Shown here: one piece after another, positions 15,959-24,673 of the stretch
Layout of the letters: each line of letters opens with the position of its first letter
Numbering within the stretch: position 1 is the stretch's first letter
NCBI GenBank assembly: GCA_964599895.1
Contig: CAZRHT010000027.1
Location: 1 to 37,461, forward strand
Source of the DNA: UM-FILTER-49-7 sp964599895
GTDB lineage: Bacteria; Acidobacteriota; Holophagae; Thermotomaculales; Thermotomaculaceae
Direction: 5' to 3'
DNA length: 37,461 nucleotides
Notes under the pieces: generated by a model
Databases searched by the model: none
Seen by the model: the letters and a program-made list of their open reading frames with translations, nothing else
Told to the model about the DNA's origin: nothing
Position numbers and translations under genes: made by a program

Positions 15959-18412
15959 CTATCTTACCACAAGGTTGAGCAGCCTATCCGGCACGTAGAT
16001 TTTTTTCAACACAGTCTTCCCGTCCAGTTCCACAGCTATCCGTTCGCTCCCGGCAGCCAGTTCAAACGCGGCATCAGCTTCAATTCCCACCTCTGCTTCT
16101 ATTTTATCCTTAATTTTCCCATTTACCTGAACCACCAGAGTAAAACTGTCTGGCACTGCAAACTTGTGATTGAGCTTGGGCCATGTGGAAACATCAAAGC
16201 CATAAACCTCTCCCAGCTCACAAGCCATGTGAGGAGCGAACGGTATCATCATTCGAATCATGTCCCGGTAAACAGCTCCCGCAACTGGCCCAATAGTTTC
16301 CCCATCCAGGGCAGTTGCAGACAACTGGTTGTACAGCTCCATCAGGGACGCAATCGCGGTATTCAGATGCAGGCGCTTTTCAATATCCTCTTCCACTTTG
16401 GCAATGGTCTGGTGAAGCTTCTGAAACAAGGACCTGGCCTCGCCTTTCAGATCTTCAGCATCAAACGTCTCCTCTTTCTGAACGATTTCCGGATTATTCT
16501 CCCCAAAGCTCCATACCCGGTTCAAAAAACGCAATGCCCCTTCCGCACCCTGGTCTTTCCACTCAATTTCCTTTTCCGGGGGAGAAGCAAACAGCATGAA
16601 CACGCGAACCGCATCTGCTCCGTATTTTTGAATCATGTCATCCGGGTCCACCACATTCCCCAGCGATTTGGACATTTTCCTGCCGTCCTTAATCACCATC
16701 CCCTGGGTGACCATTTTATTTACCGGCTCATCAATTTTCAACAGACCGAAATCACGGAGCAACTTGGTAAAAAAACGGGTGTAGATCAGATGCATAGTGG
16801 CATGCTCCACTCCACCGATGTACAGGTCCACGGGTGTCCAGTATGCGGCATCATCCACATCAAAGGGCGCAGTGTCAAGGTGTGGATTCAGGTAGCGATA
16901 GTAGTACCAGGAAGAGTCCACAAAGGTATCCATGGTATCGGTTTCCCGCCTTGCATTCCCACCACACTTCGGACAGGCCGTATGAAGAAAGGATTCCGAG
17001 GTCAGGATAGGTGAGCCGCCTTCACCGGTGAACATCACGTCATCCGGGAGTTTCACCGGAAGGTCTTTCTCCGGCACAGGGACAATGCCGCACTTGTCGC
17101 AATAAATGATGGGAATTGGCGTTCCCCAGTAGCGCTGACGTGAAATACCCCAGTCTTTCAACTTGTATGTAATTGCACCTCGGCCAAATTCCCCGGCCTC
17201 TGCCACTTCATTCATTTCGATCTTTGCCGTATCCGAAGCTATTCCGGTAAAAACACCCGAATCAATCAGCACTCCGGACGCTTCTACTGCTTCGGTCAAT
17301 TCCTCTTCGTAGCGAAATCCAGGTTCAGGGGCAATTACGGGCACAATGGGCAATTGATATTTTTTCGCAAACTCAAAATCCCGCTGATCGTGGGCCGGTA
17401 CCGACATCACCGCACCGGTCCCATATTCCATCAATACAAAGTTTGCCAGATAAACAGGGATTCGCTTCTTTGTGAAGGGGTTTAAGGCATAGATCCCGGT
17501 GAACTGGCCCAGTTTTTCGGTGGAGGCCAGTCGCTCTTCCCGGCTCATGCGGTTCATTCGCCCAACAAACTCGTCGATGGCTTTTCGTTCAGGAGATACT
17601 TCCCGTATTTCCTTCACAAGCGGATGATTGGGAGCCAGACAGACAAAAGTCGAACCAAAAATGGTGTCAATCCGGGTGGTGAACACCTCCAGCCCCTTGT
17701 CGATGCCATCCAGCTGAAACGTGACAAAACTGCCCTCACTTCGGCCAATCCAGTGCCGCTGCATGGCTTTCACATTCTCCGGCCACTGGGGAAGGTTGTC
17801 CAGTCCATTCAGCAACTCTTCCGCGTAATCAGTGATCCGGACAAACCACTGCTCCAGTTCTTTCAATTCCACTTCAGAGTCACAACGCCAGCACGTACCG
17901 CCTTCCGCCTGTTCATTTGCCAGTACAGTCCGGCAGGAAGGGCACCAGTTGACAGAACGCCGGCTTCGATACACCAATCCTTTCTCCATCATTTTCAGAA
18001 AAATCCACTGGTTCCACTTGTAGTATTCCGGGTCACAGCTGGCAATTTCACGATCCCAGTCGTAGGAGAATCCCAGGTTTTGAAGCTGGGTACGCATCAT
18101 TTCCATGTGGTCATAGGTATGTTGCCGGGGATGATTGCCACTCTTGATAGCGGCATTTTCCGCAGGCATTCCCATGGCATCCCAACCCATCGGATGCATG
18201 ACATTGTATCCGTTCATGGTCATAAAGCGGGAGATCACGTCTCCAATGCTGTAGTTGCGGACATGTCCCATGTGAATCCGTCCCGAGGGATAGGGAAGCA
18301 TTTCCAGACAGTAAAATTTTTTCCGTGATGGATCCCGTTTCACCTTATAGGGCTCTTCGGCCGCCCAGCGCTTCTGCCACCTGGGCTCTATTTCCGTGAA
18401 ATTGTATCCCAT
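15959..18412 (-). CDS. leuS: Leucyl-tRNA synthetase
   Basis: Charges tRNA-Leu with leucine. The 817-residue class Ia synthetase shows the HIGH motif as HMGH (residues 48-51 in PYPSGRIHMGHVRNYS) and the KMSKS motif as KMSKSLGN near residue 579. A zinc-type module has CPSC and CWRC near 155-175. The CP1 editing domain includes TTRIDTIFGSTF and GTGAVMSVPAHDQRD. A second Cys cluster (CDKCG, CPKCGG) lies before the catalytic core's second half. The length is normal for a bacterial LeuRS. It lies nine bases after hemL and four before lptE, so these genes form one operon. Confidence 0.97.
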   Translation of the reverse strand: MGYNFTEIEPRWQKRWAAEEPYKVKRDPSRKKFYCLEMLPYPSGRIHMGHVRNYSIGDVISRFMTMNGYNVMHPMGWDAMGMPAENAAIKSGNHPRQHTYDHMEMMRTQLQNLGFSYDWDREIASCDPEYYKWNQWIFLKMMEKGLVYRSRRSVNWCPSCRTVLANEQAEGGTCWRCDSEVELKELEQWFVRITDYAEELLNGLDNLPQWPENVKAMQRHWIGRSEGSFVTFQLDGIDKGLEVFTTRIDTIFGSTFVCLAPNHPLVKEIREVSPERKAIDEFVGRMNRMSREERLASTEKLGQFTGIYALNPFTKKRIPVYLANFVLMEYGTGAVMSVPAHDQRDFEFAKKYQLPIVPVIAPEPGFRYEEELTEAVEASGVLIDSGVFTGIASDTAKIEMNEVAEAGEFGRGAITYKLKDWGISRQRYWGTPIPIIYCDKCGIVPVPEKDLPVKLPDDVMFTGEGGSPILTSESFLHTACPKCGGNARRETDTMDTFVDSSWYYYRYLNPHLDTAPFDVDDAAYWTPVDLYIGGVEHATMHLIYTRFFTKLLRDFGLLKIDEPVNKMVTQGMVIKDGRKMSKSLGNVVDPDDMIQKYGADAVRVFMLFASPPEKEIEWKDQGAEGALRFLNRVWSFGENNPEIVQKEETFDAEDLKGEARSLFQKLHQTIAKVEEDIEKRLHLNTAIASLMELYNQLSATALDGETIGPVAGAVYRDMIRMMIPFAPHMACELGEVYGFDVSTWPKLNHKFAVPDSFTLVVQVNGKIKDKIEAEVGIEADAAFELAAGSERIAVELDGKTVLKKIYVPDRLLNLVVR

Positions 18413-18421
18413 AGCTCAGCC

Positions 18422-19696
18422 TCACTCCAGCCCCAGGAAGGTTTCCAGGGAATTCAGATAGTGGTCAATATCTTTTTTTGTATGTTTGACGGAAAGAAAA
18501 TTGGCTTCGTACTGGGATGGTGGAAGGAGAATTCCTTCATCCAGCATGAACTGGAAAAATCGCCGGAACCGTTCCATATCGCATGCATCCACCTCAGGAA
18601 AATTGGAGGGCGTGGTACCGGTAAAGAAAACCGTGAACATGGCTCCTTGAATGGAGAATGACACATCCCTGTGACGCCTGCAGATGTCCGCCAGTCCATG
18701 GGCCAGGTGTTCGGATACGGTCCGGATTTCTTCCAGCACATGGTCCCGCTCATAGATTTCCAGTGTTTTGAGGCCGCATTCCATGGCTGCCGGGTTCCCG
18801 GATAGAGTGCCGGCCTGGTACACCGGTCCGATTGGCGCAAGCCAGTCCATTATGGTGGCGCTGCCGCCGATCGCTCCCACCGGCATTCCCCCGCCAATTA
18901 CCTTGCCGAAAGTCGCCAGGTCCGGTGTCACGCCATATAGGCCAAAGGCACCCTGTTCGTGGATTCGGAAACCTGTCATCACTTCATCAAAAATAAGCAG
19001 TGCCTCGTGCCGTTCTGTGAATTCCCGAAGGGCCTGAAGAAAACCCTCCTTCGGCTTAATCACGCCCATATTTCCCGCCACCGGCTCCACAATCACCGCC
19101 GCGACATTGCCGCCTTCCAAGGCATCTCGCACTTCATCGGAATTGTTGTACTCACAGATAATAGTGGACTTTGTTGTGCCCGGTGTCACCCCGGGACTAT
19201 CCGGAACACCAAGTGTCGCTCCACCGCTTCCCGCCTTCACCAGCAGAGAATCGTGGTGGCCGTGATAGCATCCATTGAACTTGATTATCTTTTCCTTCCC
19301 CGTATAACCCCGTGCCAGACGGACAGCGGTCATTGTAGCTTCCGTACCCGAACTGACAAAGCGAACCTTCTCCACGTATGGCAGCATTTCATGCATCTTC
19401 TCGGCCAGCCGGGTTTCAACTGTTGTCGGCATTCCAAAGCTGAGTCCTTTGTCCATCCGATTCTTAACTGCTGCCAGCACCTCATCATTGGCATGGCCCA
19501 GAATAGCCGGTCCCCAGGTGCAGATAAAGTCGATATAGCGGTTTCCGTCCACATCCACAATAAATTGGTCCTTTGCCTCATCCACAAACACTGGGTCTCC
19601 ACCCACGGCACGGAAAGCCCGAACCGGACTGTTTACGCCACCGGGGATAGATTTTCTTGCAACTTCAAACGCTTGCCTGCTCTTTGTATGGTCCAT
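18422..19696 (-). CDS. hemL: Glutamate-1-semialdehyde 2,1-aminomutase
   Basis: A PLP enzyme that converts glutamate-1-semialdehyde to 5-aminolevulinate in the C5 route to haem and other tetrapyrroles. The 424-residue protein has SIPGGVNSPVRAF at the N-terminus, FVSSGTEATMTAVRLAR, NGCYHGHHDSLLVKAGSG, LIFDEVMTGFR and the Schiff-base Lys265 in TFGKVIGGGMPVGA. All are diagnostic of HemL rather than other class III aminotransferases. GAGGTG precedes the ATG. It is the first gene of the hemL-leuS-lptE-holA operon and diverges from degP. Confidence 0.97.
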   Translation of the reverse strand: MDHTKSRQAFEVARKSIPGGVNSPVRAFRAVGGDPVFVDEAKDQFIVDVDGNRYIDFICTWGPAILGHANDEVLAAVKNRMDKGLSFGMPTTVETRLAEKMHEMLPYVEKVRFVSSGTEATMTAVRLARGYTGKEKIIKFNGCYHGHHDSLLVKAGSGGATLGVPDSPGVTPGTTKSTIICEYNNSDEVRDALEGGNVAAVIVEPVAGNMGVIKPKEGFLQALREFTERHEALLIFDEVMTGFRIHEQGAFGLYGVTPDLATFGKVIGGGMPVGAIGGSATIMDWLAPIGPVYQAGTLSGNPAAMECGLKTLEIYERDHVLEEIRTVSEHLAHGLADICRRHRDVSFSIQGAMFTVFFTGTTPSNFPEVDACDMERFRRFFQFMLDEGILLPPSQYEANFLSVKHTKKDIDHYLNSLETFLGLE

Positions 19697-19770
19697 TTTT
19701 CACCTCAAATTCAATTGCTCGATTCCGGTTATTCCCAATCCTACTATGACCCCGGGCTCAAAACGGCATT

Positions 19771-19799
19771 ATCCTACATTTTATAAAGAAATTCTACAA
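19771..19799 (-). promoter_or_regulatory. Sigma-70 promoter of the hemL-leuS-lptE-holA operon
   Basis: The minus strand reads TTGTAG, 17 bases, TAGGAT (each four of six to consensus). The start would be near 19764, giving a leader of about 68 bases. It resembles the mglBA promoter (TTGTAC, 17, TATAAT). It occupies the hemL-proximal half of the 303-base divergent region. Confidence 0.45.
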
Positions 19800-19847
19800 G
19801 CCGGCCGGAGACAGGAATGTTAACTGTTAAATTCTGAATGCTAAATT

Positions 19848-19878
19848 GAAGATACAAAGAAAGCAATCCCGTATCTTC
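19848..19878. promoter_or_regulatory. Inverted repeat, possible enhancer site for the degP sigma-54 promoter
   Basis: GAAGATAC (19848-19855) and GTATCTTC (19871-19878) are perfect 8-bp inverted repeats with a 15-base spacer. The centre is about 110 bases upstream of the predicted degP start, the usual distance for an NtrC-type activator. A second palindrome, TTAACTGTTAA, lies at 19820-19830. Neither is in a place where a terminator is expected. Confidence 0.4.
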
Positions 19879-19947
19879 CGTTCCCGCTCTTCCCTCACCA
19901 CATTTACCTTTCAACGCCGGGAGTGCGCCATTTTGACGTGACTTTTC

Positions 19948-19963
19948 AGGCATAAATATTGCA
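19948..19963 (+). promoter_or_regulatory. Candidate sigma-54 (-24/-12) promoter of the degP operon
   Basis: AGGCATAAATATTGCA has GG at 19949-19950, ten bases, GC at 19961-19962, with the -12 box TTGCA. Against TGGCACR-N4-TTGCW only the first T and the sixth base (T for C) differ. The predicted start near 19973 leaves a 27-base leader with GGGAGG before the degP ATG. The operon it would drive includes two sigma-54 activators, so autoregulation is possible. TTGACG at 19933-19938 is a partial sigma-70 -35, but no good -10 follows. Confidence 0.75.
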
Positions 19964-19999
19964 TAAAGAAGGTGGGACAACTGAAGCAGGGAGGAAGCA

Positions 20000-21466
20000 A
20001 TGAAGTTGAAAGAAAAAGCAAAACTGTTTGTGGGCGGCATGGTTGCCGCAGCGTTACTGGTAGGAACAGGGTTTGGTGTTCGGATGATGATGGAACCGGC
20101 ACAAAATGATATGGCTTATGCTGCCCCGGCAGCACGGATAGTGTCTCTACCGGATTTTTCCGGTATTGCCAGTATGCTCAACCCGACGGTCGTGACAATT
20201 GAGTCCGAGTCGACGTTCAAGCATCCCCAGGTCAATCCCTTCGGCGGGAACCAGGATTTCTTCGAGTATTTTTTCGGGCCAGATTTCAGACGCCAGATGC
20301 CGCAACAGAAACAGAAGCAGGTGAGCTGGGGATCCGGTGTAATCGTGTCAGCCGATGGTTACATTATCACCAACAATCATGTTGTCAAGAACGCGGACAA
20401 GGTTCAGGTTACCCTGCAAAACGATGACAAGAAGTATGTCGCGAAGGTGGTGGGCACTGACCCTGAAATTGATATCGCGCTGCTCAAGATCGATCACAAA
20501 AACCTGCCAATTGCTCATCTGGGAGATTCTGACGCCTTGAAGGTCGGAGAATGGGTCACCGCCATCGGCAACCCCCTTGGCTATTCTCATTCGGTCACGG
20601 CGGGCATCGTGTCCGGTAAGGGGCGTCGTCTCAGCACCGGCATGGAATCCTTTATTCAGACCGACGCTGCCATCAATTTCGGGAACTCAGGTGGCCCGCT
20701 GGTAAATATGAGCGGAGAAGTCGTGGGGATTAATACCGCCATTAGTGCTCAGGGCCAGAATATTGGATTTGCGGTTCCCATCAATATGGTGAAGGATGTA
20801 TATGAGCAGCTGAAAGAAAACGGCAAAGTGGAACGGGGCGCCCTGGGTGTGACAGTATCCAAGCTCAGTGAGACAGATAAACGCTATTTCAAGACGGACC
20901 ATGGCGCACTCGTTCAGACAATCCAGAAGGGTATGGGTGCTGACAAGGCCGGACTGAAACCCTATGATATTATTACGGCAGTGAATGGACATCCGGTCAA
21001 GGACAATGACGAACTGGTTCATGAAATTGCCTCCCATCGGCCGGGAGACAAAATTAAAGTGACAATCTCCAGGGAGGGAAAAACGAAAACGGTCACCGTG
21101 AAGCTCTCTTCCAGAGACGATTTTTCAGAAAATACCCCTGAAAAACCTGACACGAAATCGCCTGAAAATAAGTCCATTTCCAGTAAGCTGGGATTCAATG
21201 TCATGCCGTTGAATGACAGAATCCGTTACCAGCTCCGCATTGGGCCGGAGATCAGCGGAGTACTGGTGGTAGATGTCAATCAGATGAGTGAAGCATATGA
21301 TAAGTTTGTACGGGAGGGAAATGTAATTGTGGAAGTAAACCGGAAACCGGTAACAGACTATGATGCATTCTTGAAAATGGCACAAAATTTCAGGAAGGGA
21401 GACGTGATAATGCTGAAATTGTACAGCCGGGGCACGTTCCGGATTTTAACTCTGAACGTGAAATGA
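20000..21466 (+). CDS. degP: Periplasmic serine protease DegP/HtrA
   Basis: An HtrA-type protease/chaperone for misfolded envelope proteins. The 488-residue protein has an N-terminal hydrophobic segment (about residues 9-27; signal peptide or anchor). The trypsin-like domain has catalytic His127 (ITNNHVV), Asp158 (EIDIALLK) and Ser230 (NFGNSGGPL). Two PDZ domains follow (about 275-365 and 395-485). A Gln/Lys-rich loop PQQKQKQ precedes the first strand, like the LA loop of DegP. A strong Shine-Dalgarno GGGAGG stands before the ATG. Its stop overlaps the next ATG as ATGA. As first gene of a signalling operon behind a sigma-54 promoter it may respond to envelope stress. Confidence 0.95.
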   Translation: MKLKEKAKLFVGGMVAAALLVGTGFGVRMMMEPAQNDMAYAAPAARIVSLPDFSGIASMLNPTVVTIESESTFKHPQVNPFGGNQDFFEYFFGPDFRRQMPQQKQKQVSWGSGVIVSADGYIITNNHVVKNADKVQVTLQNDDKKYVAKVVGTDPEIDIALLKIDHKNLPIAHLGDSDALKVGEWVTAIGNPLGYSHSVTAGIVSGKGRRLSTGMESFIQTDAAINFGNSGGPLVNMSGEVVGINTAISAQGQNIGFAVPINMVKDVYEQLKENGKVERGALGVTVSKLSETDKRYFKTDHGALVQTIQKGMGADKAGLKPYDIITAVNGHPVKDNDELVHEIASHRPGDKIKVTISREGKTKTVTVKLSSRDDFSENTPEKPDTKSPENKSISSKLGFNVMPLNDRIRYQLRIGPEISGVLVVDVNQMSEAYDKFVREGNVIVEVNRKPVTDYDAFLKMAQNFRKGDVIMLKLYSRGTFRILTLNVK

Positions 21467-23325
21467 AGTATCGCGTAATAACTCTTTTCTTACTAATCAT
21501 CACAATGAACGGCTGGGCTTCCAGCCGTTTTTTCATTCGTTTGAACGGAAACGACGTGGGGACACTGGTAGAAACCCGCCATATAGACGGGAAAACCGGT
21601 ACCATTACCATTGAAACAATTTCCCGAATTACGCTGAAACGGGGAGGGGCCACTGTCAGTCTGTCGGAAACATCGGTGGAAATCAGTCGGCTGGATGGTC
21701 GGCCTATTTCTCTGTCGGTCCAGGCAGATCAGGCGGGTTTGAAAACCGCGTTTAACGCTGTGTTTTTAGGAAATTCAGTTGAGGTGCGTCAAGACGGCAA
21801 GATTCGGAAACAAGCGGTTTCTCCGGATGTCGTGCTGAGTTACGGGAGTGAGAAAAAAATTGTCGGATTGTTGAAATCAGCAGAAAAAACTACCGACTTT
21901 CCCTTCTTCTCCAGTGATATTCGAAGCGAGTTAACCCGGACTGTACAGAAAAAGAAGCTGGAAATGGGGAATTCCGACACTACCTACGGTCTGGAACTGA
22001 AAGACGTGTCTGGAAATACTGAATTGAAACAGGAAATGCTGGTGGACAACAGCGGTCGGCCTCTGTACGTGAAAAGCCATATGATGGGGCTTACTATTGA
22101 GTTTGTCTCGGATAAGATAGCAGAAACGGGAAAGGTGAAGAACGGCAATGGCACCGATATTCTCATCCAGACCCTGTTTCGTTCAAAGCAATGGTTTCCA
22201 AGCGGGATCGGTGTCCATGCAATCACGTTACTGGCCAACGCCGGAAAAGAACAGTTGACGATTCCGCGGACCGATTTTCAATCGGTCGTCCGGCGCGGAA
22301 ATGGAGTGGCAGTCACCATCACCCGGCCGGAATTAACGGACGACATGAAGCCGGACACCATTGCAGCTGCCCTGAAATCCGGACCCATCGTACAGTCTGA
22401 TTTACCGGAGATTAAGGAGATTTCCGTCAATTTGAGAAAGACCGGTAGGAGTGATGCCGATTTCATCCGTAAGGTGGTGCACAAGGTATACCTGATGATT
22501 GACCGCAAGGGCTATGGCGTTGGATTTGCCAATACTGCCACGATTCTGAAAACCCGCGAGGGAGACTGCACGGAACACACGGTACTGGCGCTGGCACTCC
22601 TTCGGGCAGGGGGGGTCCCGTGCCGGGCCGCAGCAGGAGTGGTGGCAGTTAACGGCACAATCGGATACCACATGTGGCCGCAGGTCGCTATGAACGGCAA
22701 ATGGATTTCTATTGACCCCACATTGAATGAAGAAACAGCCGATCCTTCCCACCTCTACATGGCCAGTACACTTCTCAATGATACAGGCTTTCAACGGGAC
22801 CTTCTCCCCATTGTGCAGCAGATCGGCTCATTGTCCATTGAACCAACCACAGTGAGCTTTCGGGATAAGCGTGTTTTTGACCGCTTCGGGATCTGGCGGG
22901 AAGGAAATGCACTTGTAGTGGGCGGTGTCGGTTACCGGTTAGATCCCGGTGAAGATTTCCAGTGGAAACCGGCAACCAAGCAGAGCTCTATGGACCGCTA
23001 CAACCTTGGAACCATGTTCCTGAAAGATGGAATGCGAATTTCCATATCGCTGGCTGACGGGAAAAGTCGTCAGTATATGACCCGCCAGGCTGAAAGCCTG
23101 ATCGCGGATTTCGCCCCGCTTTCCATAGAAACGATTCAGGGGCATCCGGTGGTTCTGGGGCTAACCGACAAGAGCCTGGCCATGGTGGTCGCCCATCGGG
23201 GAACACTGTTTCGGTTTACCTTTTCAACTCCTTCGGCTACAATGGGATCAGAATTGAAGGAGAAGGCATACAATATCTGCCTGAAGTTACTTGCAAATGT
23301 CAAAAGAACAGATTCTGATCGTTGA
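21463..23325 (+). CDS. Secreted transglutaminase-like superfamily protein
   Basis: The 620-residue protein has a signal peptide (residues 1-20) and a long N-terminal half rich in beta strands without a recognised domain (about 20-310). A transglutaminase-like cysteine-protease fold follows, with the triad Cys369 (REGDCTEHTVLALALLR), His403 (GYHMWPQV) and Asp418 (WISIDPT). The last 170 residues are of unknown fold. Bacterial proteins of this kind usually act in the periplasm as peptidases or crosslinking enzymes; the substrate cannot be read from sequence. It is translationally coupled to degP by an ATGA overlap, which suggests a shared role in envelope protein handling. The 3' end overlaps the next gene by about 29 bases. 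Confidence 0.85.
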   Translation: MKYRVITLFLLIITMNGWASSRFFIRLNGNDVGTLVETRHIDGKTGTITIETISRITLKRGGATVSLSETSVEISRLDGRPISLSVQADQAGLKTAFNAVFLGNSVEVRQDGKIRKQAVSPDVVLSYGSEKKIVGLLKSAEKTTDFPFFSSDIRSELTRTVQKKKLEMGNSDTTYGLELKDVSGNTELKQEMLVDNSGRPLYVKSHMMGLTIEFVSDKIAETGKVKNGNGTDILIQTLFRSKQWFPSGIGVHAITLLANAGKEQLTIPRTDFQSVVRRGNGVAVTITRPELTDDMKPDTIAAALKSGPIVQSDLPEIKEISVNLRKTGRSDADFIRKVVHKVYLMIDRKGYGVGFANTATILKTREGDCTEHTVLALALLRAGGVPCRAAAGVVAVNGTIGYHMWPQVAMNGKWISIDPTLNEETADPSHLYMASTLLNDTGFQRDLLPIVQQIGSLSIEPTTVSFRDKRVFDRFGIWREGNALVVGGVGYRLDPGEDFQWKPATKQSSMDRYNLGTMFLKDGMRISISLADGKSRQYMTRQAESLIADFAPLSIETIQGHPVVLGLTDKSLAMVVAHRGTLFRFTFSTPSATMGSELKEKAYNICLKLLANVKRTDSDR

Positions 23326-24670
23326 TGATGAAGAAAATATCCGACGCACCATCCGGGCCATTCTGGAGGATGAGGGCTATGCGGTCCGGGAGGCGGCTTC
23401 CGGTAGTGAGGCCTTTACCGAGCTCCAGGACGGGCAGGTGGATCTGGTCATCACCGATGTCTGGATGGAAGATATTGACGGGCTGAAACTCATCGATTTC
23501 ATCAATAATTCCGGAATCGACGTGGAAATTATTGTAATTTCCGGCCATGCCACCATTGAGGTGGCAGTACAGGCCACGAAAAAGGGCGCCATTGACTTCC
23601 TGGAAAAGCCCCTGTCCTTTGAGAAACTGCTCCTCTCCATTTCAAACGCCTTGAAACACCGCAAATTGAAAATAGGGAATCGATGGCTCCTGGAGCAGGC
23701 ATCCAGAGAGGCCCAACTCATCGGAACGTCGCCCGCTTATCAGAAACTGGTACACGACATCGAACTGGCCGCACCGTCCGAGGGACGGGTTCTGATTTAT
23801 GGTGAGAACGGCAGCGGGAAGGAAATTGTCGCCCGAAGACTCCACATGAAAAGCGAAAGAGCAGACATGCCCATGGTAGATATTAACTGTGCCGCGATTC
23901 CTGATGAATTAATAGAAAGTGAACTGTTCGGCCATGTGAAAGGCTCATTCACCGGTGCCCACGAAACCAAGAAGGGTAAGTTTGTTGTGGCAAATGGCGG
24001 CACTCTGTTCCTCGACGAAATTGGAGATATGTCATTGAAAACCCAGGCGAAAGTGCTTCGGGTACTCCAGGAAAATGCTGTAACCCCGGTGGGCGGAACG
24101 CGAAGCCTCGCTGTGGATGTACGCATCATTGCGGCAACCAACAAAAATCTCGCTAAAGCAATTGAAGACGGCAGTTTTCGCCAGGATCTCTACTATCGTC
24201 TCAATGTCATTGAACTCCACGTGCCACCACTCAGGGAGCGGATTGAGGACATTCCTCTTCTTGCCAACCATTGTATTCAGCAATTTGCCGATGACAAAAA
24301 AGTCCCGCCGAAAACCCTGGAGCCAAAGGTCATGGATATGCTCAAAATGTATAGCTGGCCGGGAAACGTCCGGGAGCTTCAGAACCTGATGGAACGACTG
24401 ATGATCATGGTCAGAGAAAACACGGTTAAAGCCGCGGATGTCCCATTTCCCATCAACCGGGGCAGGGACAATGAGGATTCCCATCATCCCCTGCGACTCA
24501 AGGAGGCCAGGGAGGAGTTTGAACTGGCGCATATAATGAAGGTTATCCGGATCTCAGAAAACAATATGAGCAAAGCGGCTGAGTTCCTGGGTATTGAACG
24601 AAGCCACCTCTATCGCAAGCTGAAGCAATACGGGATTGAACCGGAAACAATTCGCCAGAACAAGAGGTAG
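23297..24670 (+). CDS. Sigma-54-dependent response regulator (NtrC/NtrX type)
   Basis: A phosphorylation-controlled activator of sigma-54 promoters. Numbered from the ATG at 23297, the receiver has acidic residues D10/D11, phosphoacceptor D54 (VITDVWMED) and Lys in LEKPLS. The AAA+ domain has Walker A GENGSGKE, the sigma-54 contact loop as GSFTGA, Walker B GGTLFLDEIGD and the arginine-finger region FRQDLYYRLNV. A Fis-type HTH ends the protein: MSKAAEFLGIERSHLYRKLK. GIERSHLYRKLK resembles NtrX. A TTG at 23291 is an alternative start; there is no strong Shine-Dalgarno sequence, so translation is probably coupled to the overlapping upstream gene. No partner histidine kinase lies nearby. Confidence 0.93.
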   Translation: MSKEQILIVDDEENIRRTIRAILEDEGYAVREAASGSEAFTELQDGQVDLVITDVWMEDIDGLKLIDFINNSGIDVEIIVISGHATIEVAVQATKKGAIDFLEKPLSFEKLLLSISNALKHRKLKIGNRWLLEQASREAQLIGTSPAYQKLVHDIELAAPSEGRVLIYGENGSGKEIVARRLHMKSERADMPMVDINCAAIPDELIESELFGHVKGSFTGAHETKKGKFVVANGGTLFLDEIGDMSLKTQAKVLRVLQENAVTPVGGTRSLAVDVRIIAATNKNLAKAIEDGSFRQDLYYRLNVIELHVPPLRERIEDIPLLANHCIQQFADDKKVPPKTLEPKVMDMLKMYSWPGNVRELQNLMERLMIMVRENTVKAADVPFPINRGRDNEDSHHPLRLKEAREEFELAHIMKVIRISENNMSKAAEFLGIERSHLYRKLKQYGIEPETIRQNKR

Positions 24671-24673
24671 GCG

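Noticed and set aside
15839..17014. Open frame of 391 codons on the plus strand
   Set aside because: It is antisense to leuS and lptE, both clearly real; composition is His/Gln/Pro-rich nonsense.
19933..19960. Sigma-70 promoter for degP using TTGACG
   Set aside because: No acceptable -10 at 16-18 bases; the overlapping -24/-12 element fits far better.
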